A stretch of 64,000 bases of DNA, from assembly GCA_949775045.1 (NCBI GenBank), contig OX459100.1, positions 20,441,768-20,505,767 on the forward strand. Reading direction: 5' to 3'. This document shows positions 21,720 through 34,410 of this stretch, one piece after another. Below the pieces are notes generated by a model. The model was given only the letters and a program-made list of their open reading frames with translations, did no database searches and had not been told where the DNA came from. The position numbers and the translations under genes were made by a program. Every line of letters begins with the position of its first letter. Positions within the stretch are counted from its first letter, which is position 1. The DNA is from Metridium senile (lineage: Eukaryota; Cnidaria; Anthozoa; Actiniaria; Metridiidae).

Positions 21720-22661
21720 ATGCCAGTTGAGCGCTTTGATTTAGCTTATTATCCATATTTGGTAGGGGTACTCCTGGTTATCTGTACATGCTCCTTTCTT
21801 CTAAACACCATTACCATGGTAACCTTCCACAAGGCATTCTCATTTCCTACTCCATCACACTATTTGGTATTAAGCATGGTGGTTGATGATTGGCTAAGGA
21901 CAGTCTTTGTTCTTCCTGTTACCATATATGGTAACCATGTGTATTGGTGGACACTAAGTCAGTGGTATTGTCATTATTATGGATTTGCTTCGACATTTCT
22001 GGGTTTAAATTCAATGATACATCTCACGGCTTTGGCTCTTGACAGATGGAGAAAGATTTGAAATCCATTTGCTGTACGACCTGATACAAAAGATGGAAAA
22101 ATAATTGTATTGGGTTTATGGCTATTCACATTAGCATGGAGTATTCTGCCTCTAATTGGATGGTCATCATATAGTCAGGAACCAGGTTACTCTGGTTGTT
22201 CCGTCACCTGGTACAGCACAAAAACCACTGATCAACTCTATATTATTTGCTTGTTTATAGTATTTTTCTTTTCCCCAATTCTTATCAACTTGTTTTGCTA
22301 TATAAGCATCTATTTACATGTCAAAACCCTATCACAAAATGATATTAGGAGATGGGGTGAGAATGCACCTGCAACAAAGGAATCCCTAAAGGCAAAGATC
22401 AAATCAACCAAGATGGCGTTCTCTATGATAATGGGATTTCTGTTTGCCTGGTCACCATATGCTATTGTTTCTCTTTGCACGACATTTGGACATCCAGTAT
22501 CTCCCTTAGTTACTACACTTGCTGCTATATTTGCAAAAACATCATCAATGTACAATCCTGTTATATTAGTTATAGTGCATAAAAACTTTAGAAAAACACT
22601 AAAAACTTTTTGGACGAAATTATTCCATTGTAAAAAAAAACCCCAAGTGATAAATGTATAG
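21720..22661 (+). pseudogene. opsin-like GPCR with one in-frame TGA (cnidarian opsin)
   Basis: A typical splice acceptor ends at 21705, and translation from the ATG at 21720 gives 313 codons in one exon with seven hydrophobic segments. The retinal Schiff-base lysine is K273 in FAKTSSMYNP (rhodopsin K296). The disulphide cysteines are C84 and C160. Position 113 is Tyr, while a Glu (E154) lies six residues before C160, where E181 sits and acts as counterion in many invertebrate opsins. DRW replaces the (D/E)RY motif. Codon 114 is TGA (22059-22061) at the start of intracellular loop 2. The frame is open on both sides, so this is a very recent pseudogene, a segregating null allele, or a base error. 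The NPxxY motif is altered (NPVIL). Confidence 0.85.
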
Positions 22662-25144
22662 GTATAAAAATGAATTCCTTATTTAAAAGATATGCATATA
22701 TATTTAATCTTACATGAATTTAGCGTGAAAAGATAGATTTTTGTCGCGATTCTATCGAACCTCAAACACTGTTTTTTTCCCTCGTTTATAGGCAGTTTGA
22801 TTGTGTGCAATCTTATTAATGATTATTCAACATATTTTCATATTTCATACCTTTGATAAAACAAGCATCCACAAAGTAGAATTTTTGTTTGTAAAGTTTT
22901 TGCTGGATGGAGAAGCAAACACGTCCACCATTTTACTTTGGATGGTCTTCCTGTGCTTTTTCTACCACAGGGACCCCAATCACGTTAGCTGCAGGCCAAG
23001 TCGTTCCCAGAGCCCTATATATAAACATGAATACATATAAACTCTATATTTTATATTTGGTAATTATTTGATGATACATATTGATAAAGATCATCCTAAT
23101 TTAAATTTACAAAAAATAAACAGAAACTTATAATCAATATAATAATAATAAAAATAATAATCGAATATTATTATCATTGTTGTTATTTTATAAGGGATTT
23201 CAATGTTGGGAGTTTTTATTATGTAATAAACAACAATAATAGTTTTTATTGAAACAGGATAATATTTACTGATAGTTGATCTTTAGAGGAATATGTCATT
23301 TCAGCCCCATCTTTGTTATTGTTTAATTCTCATCTCCTTTTGTTTTCGCCGACATTTGATCCCCTGGATCCATTATAATTGGGAATCGCAAGCAAAACAA
23401 CCCTCAGGCATTCTTTTGTTTAGGTTAAATATTGATATGATATCCAAGGGAGCGCATCAAGTTCTGAGTATCCATAACCAGTATCAATACTAATGTTGGG
23501 CATCGTTTAAGTTCTTAATTGTCTTTTATGATCACAGTTAAACACTTAAAGCATAATGTTTGAATGCTATTTCATCTAGATTGGCAAACAAGTAAAGACA
23601 GCATACCCCTCTCCTACCCTCCACAGGTCAATTCATCAGTTCTGATTGGACAAAATTGATTCCCTCACCTCCCCCCTCGGAAAAAAATACTTGTTATCAA
23701 ATAATATTTGTTAATTCTTATTGCTTTTGAATACAGGAAAACGCACAAAAACGTGAAAAGAAAAATACATGTTCATTTTTACCAAAAAACTGAAGTAAAG
23801 CGCAGCTTTTTTTGGGAAAAGATAAGATTGATTGAAATCAATTGCACAAAAACAATAACAGCCTCGTTCGCGTGCTAATTTATGCAAGTATAATGTTACC
23901 AAACAGGTTTCAAACCGGTTTTTTGTTTGTTCTTCTAGATGATGGGACGTGACTGAGCGAAGATGTCGTGCAGTGCTGTGAAACCCATTATTTTTTTTCG
24001 CAAAATTCTTTATCTTTAACATAAATCTTTTCATTGACTTCTACATATTAGTAAAAAGTGTTATTAACATCAAAATAAGTAAATCGCCGAGGTCAGTGCA
24101 AAAACTGATTTAGATTGATATTAAACTCGTTCTTGCATTGTAAACTGCGTCAATAAACGGCCACATTTAGTAACTTCAAGTATGTAGATTTCACGTTTAT
24201 TTCACATCGTGAAATCTATCACAAAAAGCCACTGCAAAACGCGATCGCCATTTGATAACTGAAGCAGAAAACAGAACCCGAATCAGAACAAGTAATGTTG
24301 CGCATATTGTATTACCTGAATCAAGACACGGTTTCATATTTCAGTAAAATATTTTTATTATTAAACAATCAAGTTCTTCCTTGAAAAATATCCTTTGACA
24401 ATTCAAATAGATTTTCTTTACATAATAAATAAGATTTATAAGCATATACAATCTCTTCTGATGGAATCTTCGTTGCAGTTAGGTTTACTTTGGATAGTCT
24501 AGCTAAAGTATTCACAAGGCTTATAGCCTAACATATTTGCGAAATTCTATCTATTTTTCTCCGGAGAACGATTTAATATAACATAGCTAAGGTATGTGAG
24601 ATAACGATGGAAAAAGCTACGAACGATCTTAATGTTTTGATGGAGCTTCGCATGAAGCTCAACGATCGAGGCGCGAAGGCGAAAATATGTACAATAAAAG
24701 CACTAAAATTCTGCCTTTTTCCTCTGAACAAGACTAAATAGTCTTAAAATCTCCTTGTTTAGTAGTAAGGAGAGTCAAGAGTTCAATTTGTGGTCTTTTG
24801 CATAGTTCTTTGATGCGGGGCGTGATTGTTGACACGCTTCTTCTTCTTCTTCTTGCTATTTCATCAGCAAAGATGGCCGCTGCAAATTGAACTTTTTTTT
24901 GCACAACTTTTTGATGTTGCTTGTGTATTCAATCTTATAGGTTGGGAAGATTGAACATTGTTATCAGTTAGTCCTTCAACAATAATTTGCTGAACTTGCT
25001 GTTCGATAAACGTTCACAAAGCTTTGTCTCTGAAGTCGTGAAACAGGACACCGAGATGCCCGGGCTTAATACAGCCAAAAGGCGAAACCTTTTCAGTTCT
25101 AAGGAACTATTCATGAGCTTGTAGAAGCAAAGTCACAAGTCTAC
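22662..25144. other. no gene supported
   Basis: AT-rich intergenic sequence with short AAT (23140-23165) and CTT (24838-24855) runs. Short open frames lack motifs. The left part may include the opsin 3' UTR and the right part the 3' UTR of the gene ending at 25145. Confidence 0.4.
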
Positions 25145-25564
25145 TTAGGTGGTAGCTTTTTCACGTTTGATAAAGTGACGGTGGCGGAATCGTCGGCCAT
25201 CGTCTGTTGACGAGCTAGTCCCATTTTCAAGGGCTCTCTCTCGATGTTTCGAAGACATCTTCTTGTCTTTTACTCTGACCAAGCGAAGTGGATCGATTTC
25301 GACCTCTTTTTCCTCGTCAATCTTCTCAAGCATTGGCTCAAAATACGTTGAAGGAAGTCTGAACTTCTTCTTTCCTTTAAGCTTTCTGCGATGATGTTTA
25401 CGCTTTGCTCTTGGGCTTGAGCTTCTTGTCGGTGCTTTCAACTCTTCCAAATGATCCTTCCTTTGGCCGTATTTGAAGTCAAAATCATATCCTTTTTCCA
25501 CGTAGTCAGTCATAGAGACTGGTGATTCACTCACGGCCTGTTCTAGTGGTCTTTCAAGGCACAT
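25145..25564 (-). CDS. small basic protein, paralogous family member 3 (139 aa)
   Basis: The frame is open back to 25759, but a TATA-like CATATATAG lies at 25668-25660, so the ATG at 25564 (MCLERPLEQAVSE) is the likely start. The resulting length matches the 131-132 aa of its paralogues. N-terminal AVSESPVSMT aligns with AVSELPVSIT of member 2. Then YDFDFKYGQRKDHLEELK, a basic patch (RAKRKHHRRKLKGKKKFR), an acidic stretch, the family motif KKMSSKHRERALENG and GRRFRHRHFIKRE. Single exon, stop at 25145-25147. Function unknown. Confidence 0.72.
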   Translation of the reverse strand: MCLERPLEQAVSESPVSMTDYVEKGYDFDFKYGQRKDHLEELKAPTRSSSPRAKRKHHRRKLKGKKKFRLPSTYFEPMLEKIDEEKEVEIDPLRLVRVKDKKMSSKHRERALENGTSSSTDDGRRFRHRHFIKREKATT

Positions 25565-25659
25565 GTTGATGTTTTCGTCGTTATTTTCAGTATATTCTCG
25601 ATATAGAAGTTCTCTCTCTAAAGTCTGATGCAAACTGATGGTCGATTGAGCGAGGCCTG

Positions 25660-25790
25660 CTATATATGGGCACGTCCAGACAAACTTGCTACGTGATGTC
25701 AAACAGTGGGCAGAGCGAGAATAACAATTAAAAATTGATCGCATAAAAAGTTCAACCAATCAAAATCCGTCATTTCATAATTATTTGCAT
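25660..25790 (-). promoter_or_regulatory. TATA box, inverted CCAAT and octamer-like site of small basic gene 3
   Basis: CATATATAG on the minus strand at 25668-25660 lies 96 bases before the ATG. CCAAT on the plus strand at 25756-25760 and ATTTGCAT at 25783-25790 lie farther upstream, where POU-type and CCAAT elements are usual. Function not shown. Confidence 0.4.
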
Positions 25791-26485
25791 ATCAATGTTG
25801 ACCCGTCGCTGTGAGAGCAAGCCAATCTTGGGTTTCATTTTCAATTCTGCAACCAATTTTTATACCTCAAAGTGTGTCAAATCGATCAATTTTTACACCT
25901 TTGAGATTGTTATTATGTAGAGAATAGAATAGGAGTGAGTTTTAACTATGTGCGTCCAAAAAAAGGCAGGATTTTTAGACTAAATAAGCGTACGTGCGTC
26001 TGAAAAACAAACATATTTTGATTGATTTCTATTGTTGATGTATGTATGATTGACAGTTCTAGGTCTGCCTTTATCAGTATCCAACAGTGCAAGTCAAAAT
26101 ACCAAGCCTATCAAATTAACCCTCTTGCATCGAATTATTTATCTCTTTTTAAAACAATTTTCTAAACAATGTATATTCAAGAAATATATGGTTTATATTA
26201 TTTCCGATTGCAATTATTTTACCTGCCTAAGATATATTTTATTATTAAACTCACAGTGTGCAGGTACATAACCGTTGTTTGCATGGGATAATTTCGCAGT
26301 AACAGTCTCGCTCAAATTAATGATTTGAAAGCCTGAATGAACACAAAGCAGATTGATAAAATGCCTGATAAAATGCACGACTCGAGTCATCATATAAGCA
26401 AAAAACGGAAACTGAAATACAATAGGGTCAATGAGCCAAAACACCATGGCTGAGTGAATATATTGCAAAACAAGAAATCGACAAC

Positions 26486-26745
26486 TGAAATGAACAAACC
26501 TTCGTTTAATAATGATATATAGTAATCTAATGTTCCATTTTGAGTTTGTGGCGTTAAAACAGTTAGTTTGGACCCAGTTATTTGAAGTACTTTAGTAATC
26601 TGGGATGGTGTCAATGACGTCATTCTCTCATTAGCATATAATCCTTCGAAAGGACCTCGAGGCAGTCGTTGTACTTTCAAAACACGATTTCCTTCTTCTA
26701 TCAATGGGTTGTTTAATCGACATGACTTTAACCTCCAAACGTTTT
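26486..26745 (-). CDS. possible orphan exon (hypothetical)
   Basis: A minus-strand frame reads RLNNPLIEEGNRVLKVQRLP, then ERMTSLTPSQITKVLQITG, and ends at a possible donor (GAAG/GTTTGT near 26501). The residue composition is protein-like and there is no ATG. No family recognised; it could be a gene remnant or chance. Confidence 0.2.
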
Positions 26746-29700
26746 TTTACTCACAAAATGTGATCGTTGATATTTCAATTTAAGTCTTGTTAATAATTTT
26801 GGGTTGTTTTATTCAGTTTCCATATTGGGTTGTGCCGTCCCACCTCAGTATTGTTGACGTCATTGACAAGGTTGATGGCCTAACGGATATGTAAATCAAT
26901 CACGGGGACGACCGCAAAGTACTTGTGAGTTTACGAATCATGATAGATCGTGATTACAGTTATATTGATGGGTTTGAAAAGGTTTGGAGCTTTTCAACTG
27001 TGACAACAATTAACTACTTTACCTAACGAACCTGAAAAAAATAAAAAATAATAATAAACATTGAAGTAGAAAGAACGGAAAGAACTAGCAAACAACAATA
27101 TATACTAACAACAAGTGCCTAACTAACGGTTTCTCAATTATACCACCATTTTACCACAAAAACTGTTTTGAAGTTTATATTTCACATACAAAGATTTATA
27201 TTTTGCGTCATTTTCAGGTACAAAATGGGATGATATAAGGCTATATGGAAATTGAGATATGATTACACTGCGAGCAAACAGCTGAGTTCAACTGATTTGA
27301 ATGTTAAGTATGAATCATAATGGTCACGTCCACTATATTACTAAAAAATCATGATCGTTTATTAAACTATAGCTGATAATATTTCAAACTTCGTCACTTA
27401 AGAACTTTTGCACTGATATCATTTATATTCATATTCATATATGAGAAACAAACTGTACAGCAAATGCAAATTAAAAATTTGTTTATTTAATCAATGTTTA
27501 CTTCAATATTACAGATCACGTACCAAGATATTGGTTATTGTTGACTAGTGACTGATAGGATCGAGAGCTATTGGTTTATTTAAGCACGATCATGCAGTAA
27601 GATAGTAGGGGTGATATTTTATTTTTTCATTCAAACATCCATTACTCGAAACTATACTTGTATCCACCAAACCTTTATTGAAGGTCTAAGAAAGGTTCTA
27701 CAAGGCAGTTTAATTTCACTTTTAATATTAAATTAAGACTACGAGATCATGATAAATCTTATATACATATCGGGACGTGATTGACGAAATACTAAACAGG
27801 GCTTGATGGGAGGGGTGGTCAACGTACACGATACAAGATAGTGCGTGGATAATCCTTTCAGTTTTAGAACTTTAATTTCAGCAAACAAAATAATAGAACA
27901 ACCTTCCAAAAATCTTTCTTTGCTCTAAAACATAAACTACGTACGCTTTTAATATAATCAATACAAATATTGATATCCAAACCCGCACCCCTCCCCTCAA
28001 GGGAAGTAATACACTTGACTGCCCATTCTACCAACTTGTTTACATATTCATAAACACGTACGTCCTGTACATATCAACAACAGATGGAGTCTCATGCTAG
28101 TCTTAGTACGTGCCTTGATATTTGAAAAAAAAAATATATTGGTCGTGGAGAGAACGAACCACGGGACCCCTTAGAACTGATCCAGTTGACAGCTGTACAA
28201 GAACAGTCAGGTCGAAATGCAACAAGGAACTGATAACTAGCAAGTGTCTCAATGACAATGAACCAATAGAGTCAGCGAAGAATACACGTTGAATTATCCC
28301 CTTTGCAGCAAAGTGCTTATAATAAATAGTATGCAAAGAAATAATGGAATAGTGTGATATCTGCAGCCTTCGTGTTTATCAGTAGGTGTATGTGACAACA
28401 ATATTGATATAGGGGGCTTAGCTGTGTTTTTCTGTCTTGTTCTTTTTATAAACGTGACTTATTTTTGTTTTTGCACGTGATAGCAACAAGCAACAACTCT
28501 AGCACATGCTGACAAATACTAGCACGTTACACTACAATAATACATCAAAGAAACAATTCCTTTTTGATTTAAAAGAACTGTGCCAAGAAGCTGTTAGAAC
28601 AATCCCCTCCCCAAGAGCTGCTACACAGGCTAAGAAACTGTTTTACGAGGAGGTAAAAGATGTCAAAGCAGGACGTGCTAGTACACTTTAATGGACGTGC
28701 GACCATATAAGTCACGTGACATCACTTGCTTGCGATTTGCTCTTTTTTCACTTATACACATTTATTCTCTTGTTTGCCCTTTAAGCAGAGCACGTACCAA
28801 AGTCTGTACGAAACCGAACTATTTATTTATGTATAATATGGAAACACGGAAATATTGAACTATATATCACTGTCTTTCTGCGTCATTAAATAATTTTTGT
28901 ACTTTTTTCTTGAGTTGATAACGATCATCTATCAAATTTTTTTTTTAATTTGTAAAACTATATAGAAAGAACTCTGAGATTGTGAACTAGGTATCGCTTA
29001 TATCATCTGGATCCTAACTTAAATTTTAAAGCTATTATATTTTTGGACGAAAATGGAGTAAGCTTTGTCTATTCTAGAATGCCCTCCAAAAACAAGGGTA
29101 CGGTGTGCAAGTTTCTAACTGGTCTGGGACTTTGGCGTCTGGTTGTGATGGTTATTGTCAAGCTCTTCCTGATGTTGTCCCACGCAAGAACAACCACTTA
29201 ACCTTTACTGCCTATTAATCTATCGACTATCTAAAGGGATCGTGACAGGATAGAATATGAACAAACAGGTTCCTCTTGTTGGCAGACATCCAGTCTTCGT
29301 GGCCATGCACAAACAATTCGGGTTAGGGTTAACTTTAAAATAATCAATAATCTTTTCATCTTTTCAAAGGTTAAGACATAAATTACAGAATAGTAAAAAC
29401 GGTACATAGGAGATCAGTGGAATATATACATACTAAGCTACAGTAAAGGCAACATCCAAACAGTTAACTGGAAATAAAGTACCTTGTATACTATCCACGA
29501 GGTATTGCAATGGCAAAAGATGAAACAAATAAAAAGTAAAATGTTTGACTAAAATAATCCATAAGCAAGGCTCGTTCGGTAACACCCCATCAGTAGTAGA
29601 CTATGGTACTGGAACGGCTCCGTCACACATTAACCTCTATTTCCGATTGCTTTACGTCGAGTGACCACAGTATTAACCCTATTGATACTTTCTAAGATCA

Positions 29701-32700
29701 TTGGCCGGGTTCCCAATCTACCATTGTCTACCAAGACGTCGACCAAAATAGACTAAAATGACAGGGCATAAACACGTTGGCAGCAGAATGTGGTCAGCGG
29801 TGTCGATGTCCTTGTCTGTGGTAACACCATTACTGTGGTTGCTGATTCAGCAAATATACAGCAATAGTCATGATGTAGTCTTTATTATAAAGGGTCATAG
29901 CGAGCTGCGCATTGTATAATGATTATTATATATAACAACAAGGACTTCTTAGTTTAATTAACCCTGACGTTACCCCTTTAATACCCCGTCTGACGATGGT
30001 CGGGTTAGACGGTCTCAAATCTGAATCAATATGTTTGAATAACGATGAAAAAGATGAATGAGAATGATGAAGTTACCAAAATTAGAGATGATTACACAGC
30101 ATTAATTCACGTCAACATAAAGCAAGAAAAAGGGAATTACATCATCGATGTTCTCGTCATTATTATACAATGCATTCCTTGTGATGTAAAAACCGTATTC
30201 GTATAGACCTTCAGTACTTTATTGTATTGTCATATTATTATCTCATTTAACGAGGATATATATGGATATAGTTTGTTTTTATATACTGCCTTCGTGTTTG
30301 TCATTCCGTAATGTTTTAAAATGAGAGCCACGCCTATAATAGGTATAGCAGGTTTAAACGAACAAATCAACTATATTGTGTAACGTCTAGTTCATTCCAC
30401 TATAAGTCTAAATATCCTTTGTTATTAGTCATTTTTAATGATAGACTCCATGCAGAGGAGAACTTGAATCCATTTCCATATATAGGGCTACTAATTAATG
30501 TTATACATAGCTTTTAAAAGTACCTATATGTTATATATAAACCACTGGAGCGACTCTTAGTAAATGTCTATTATGATAAACAGTGGAAATAACTTCTCAT
30601 AATTATATAAAAATATAGTTATCTAGCCTAGAGGGAAAACAGTCAAATCAACATTATCCCTTGTCAACAAATAATACTTAGTACGACTAGAATAGAACAT
30701 AGTTAGTACAGGGGACTTACTATGAATAGAATACATATTAGTACTATACATCGATATCAATCAGTGTTAAAATGTATTTTTATCTTGGTTTACATAAGTA
30801 AAAAGCTATTTAATTGATTCGCGACAAAACACTATCAAATACCCCCACTGGCAAAAAAGATAATTTTACCAAAATAAGGATTCCTAGTGTTTATTAATAG
30901 AAATGATAACAACCGATCGAATCTCTATTTAGAACAGTAATATTGTCTTTTTAAGGTTTCAATATTGACTTTAGTAGTGTTCAATTATAGAAACATTGAC
31001 GCATTTCATCAGTTTATCAGGCCTATGATCATTTACATATATATAGATAGTCACTTAGATCTCTGGTACAAAACGCAGTTCCTTTATGTGCTCAAAATAA
31101 CAAACACTTTTCAAGTCGTTGTTATTGACCATATACATAATGCGCCCACATGCCTCTATTTTTGCCACATTACTCGTCAACAACCTATTACTATTTCATT
31201 AAGAAGTCAATAATATAACAATTTAAGGAGCTATAGTTTTAGCGTGAATGCGTTTTCGTGATTTTAAAAACCAGAAAAAATTAATACCATCGCGGTCAAT
31301 TTTACATACGATATTTTTCAGTTCAGTTTTTGCTCTGAGGAAGGGCTAAAGCTCGAAACGTTAGTAAAGTTGTAATATTTAATTTTATGTAGTTACTTAC
31401 GCTTATTTAATGGTGTATATTTTTTTTACAGTGAGTAACACTTTTTTTACGGTGTGTAAATATTGTCATTGTCAGTTATAAATAGCGATGACACTGTGGT
31501 AAACATCTTCATCAAGTAGTTTGTGGTACATGCACCACGTGTTGTTGTATTTACATTCTTGTGCTGTCTGTGTGGTTTGGCAGGGTTGTTATTAATTTGC
31601 TGCCACTTCCTCGTTTCATGGTTAGAACTGAAGTGACGCAAACTCAGTGGTGAAACATTTTCAACAGCAAACTCTCTCTCTCTACCTTTCATATCTCTCC
31701 TTTCTTTAGCGCTAATCCTCGGTCTAAAAGGTTACAATGAATTCATTTGGAGTAGTCTATAATTCGGTCAATTCTATTCAAACCGGCATCATCGCTTTAG
31801 TAAACTAGTCATTAGCCAAAGAATACAAGAACCTGTTATTAACAAAACAAAGACTTTACTTGTACTATTGGATGCAGCCCAGAAAAACAACTCACTGATC
31901 TTGTGATGATAAAAACATCATTCAGATCAGCCATTTATATCAGAAACTTAGCATGTAGCTGGCCTAACTGCACGGTTCTGTTTAAAGTATATCTAGATAT
32001 CTAATAAACACTTGACTATCTAAGGAATAATACTCTATTTCAACTCAAACGTTGTCAATTAAAGTTGTTCAAGTCACGGTTAATAACAAAACTGGTAGTC
32101 AGTAACAGAACAGGACTCCATCAAGAACCGGGGCAGGAACACTTCAAACAGGCAGCAGGAAAACACCAAAACGTTCTAGAAACAATGTTACGAAAATCAT
32201 CGTATTCACCACGCCTGCTATTACGTGTTAGTATTCACATGGATAGGAAGAGTCACGTGACTATAACCAAAATCGTTCTGCCCTTTTCCGGTGAACGTTC
32301 ACTGGCATAAAACCTGACTTGATTCTGAACGCATAAATACATGTCTTATATTGGATACTGATATTTTCGATATGTTAATTTATAAAGAGATTGTTTAGTT
32401 TTAACTTTCTACAGAACTAATGATGCACAAGTACAGCACGTGGTGGTTTGTTGTTATGACTAATACTGAAAAAATGTCAACAAACCACAACCTAAGCGAT
32501 TTTATAATCGACTAGACTACTAATTATTCAACACTCAATTAGAACCGTTTACCCTAAGGCTTCTTAATATAGTACTTTTGTTAACCAAAATCTAACTTCT
32601 GAATTTGATGAAAGTCTAAATTTGCTACTTTTTGTATTAATGTATGTACAATTTTATATAAGTCTCGTTGATTTTTAGCAAGTGTTCATTTCAGTTGTAT

Positions 32701-34130
32701 CATAGTATATATAGTATATTATCTTTACAGTATAAAAGTATATTATCTTTAGAGTAACATTTAGCACTCTTTGTAAGTACTTTGTTCTTGTTCATGAAGT
32801 AAAAGTGCCTGCGTTTAGTGCAGTTTAGTATCTGACTATCTAAGGTACGAGAGGTGAATACATTATATCTGGGTAAAGTGAAGACTTTTGACGAGTAATA
32901 TGTTATCTTTGGTGCTCAATCTTGTTTGTTTGTCCTATCCTAGAGCCGCTACACAAGGTATAAATATACCTCACTAAAAAACTACTGATGCAAACTATAA
33001 ATAGTGATGACAAGATGATGAAGCTGTACCGTGAACTGAAGATATATGACGACAATTATGTTACTAAAAAAAAGAACGGCAAGGTTTCTTGAAAAAAAAA
33101 AAAAAAACCCCAAAAACAGTACACTAAAAAAGGTATTACCAAAATAACAATTAATTAAATGGCGGCATGTCTCGCTCTAGCTAGAGCACAACTATCATTG
33201 ATAATCATGAAATGATATTATAATGAATACTCATCGGCTTAGATCAAAATACTAGTACGAACAATTGAATCTATGTACATGACGTGCGCGCCTGGAAATT
33301 GGGCTTTCTGTGGTGTGCAAATGTAGGTGGGGTCTGGTAACAAAATAGTTATATCTCGGGCACAATAAACCAGACAATGGCAAAGAACCAAATCTTTTTG
33401 TAACTATAAAACACATACATATTTTGATAACAGTTAATTTAGGATAAGCACCGTCTAACCTATATAGGAGCACGACTAGGAGCAATGAACGTGTTGCATC
33501 TAGGTGTGTGATCGCTTAGATTATATCTAAAACATCTCGGTATGAAAATCTTTTTTTCCCGTCTCGGATGTCTGGAATTGCTTCAAGTGTGGTGTGCAAA
33601 GCTGCACGTTTCTAATGATTCAATTGTAATGGTCGATTAAAGAAGTCAACAGCTGGTGGCTAAAACTCTTAAAGACTTGTCATTTATGTCAATCCTTCCT
33701 TACTGATCTTAAAATAACTAGCGCTTGCAATGTCATATTTCAAACTGCATGACATACTGTAGGGATTATTGCAGTTGTATATATACCTATTTCAAAAAGT
33801 GCTGTCGCAAATAAAGCCACAGTCGACTATACTCTAAAGTCTGCAAAGGATGTCGGCATTTTGTCTCTTGTGATAACGATTTATTCATAGCATACTTTGA
33901 TCGATCTGTTTTTTGTTGTTGGGTTAGATATCAACACAAATATTTCTATACAAAACGTGCAATGAATCACAAATTAAGTCCATGTAACCGACATCCTTTG
34001 CAGGTTTGGACTGTAGTTCGGCTACGACAACGACAAATAGGTGTATATGTACAGTATGTATGTACTATAAATCAAAGCTGCAATTTGCACTCATTGGGTT
34101 GTGTTTCCTGCCTTCTTTTGTACCAAAATA
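26746..34130. other. long stretch with no supported gene
   Basis: AT-rich DNA holding small signals only: a motif-free ATG frame at 28506-28691, a possible minus-strand exon at 31447-31723, a fragment of the GCTCGAAACG repeat at 31335-31372, an 11-bp perfect inverted repeat GTGGTTTGTTG (32443-32453 / 32478-32488), and a poly-A run near 33092. Confidence 0.4.
31447..31723 (-). CDS. possible last exon (hypothetical)
   Basis: After a possible acceptor (CCTTTTAG at 31724-31731) the minus frame reads RISAKERRDMKGREREFAV, continues through a polar Asn/Lys/Arg-rich stretch, and stops at 31447. The composition is protein-like, but I recognise no domain and found no partner exon. Confidence 0.15.
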
Positions 34131-34410
34131 TTCTGATATACCATAATTGTGCAGCATTGCGCAACACCATGTAGCATGGCACGCATATTGTGCAATTCAA
34201 ACTGCAAGGTATTCCGATATACTATAATTGTGCAGCATTGCGCAACATCACGTAGCATGGCATGCATGTTGTGCAATACAAACTGCAAGGTATTCTGATA
34301 TACAATAATTGTGCAGCATTGCGCAACATCACGTAGCATGGCATGCATATTGTGCAATTCAAACTGCAAGGTATTCTGATATAACATCATTGTGCAGCAT
34401 TATCACGAAC
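34131..34410. repeat. tandem repeat, 81-bp unit, three and a half copies
   Basis: TTGTGCAGCATT recurs at 34147, 34228, 34309 and 34390, exactly 81 bases apart. The unit contains GCATGGCATGCATGTTGTGC-type palindromic runs. Confidence 0.85.

Noticed and set aside
22059..22061. TGA in the opsin as a selenocysteine codon
   Set aside because: No opsin uses selenocysteine at this loop position, and I saw no clear SECIS-like structure downstream. A nonsense change is simpler.
28506..28691. 61-codon ATG frame with an acidic/basic composition
   Set aside because: No motif, partner exon or promoter is visible. It is not similar to the small basic family.
32065..32310. 81-codon plus frame
   Set aside because: It begins at TTG, has no ATG and no domain.
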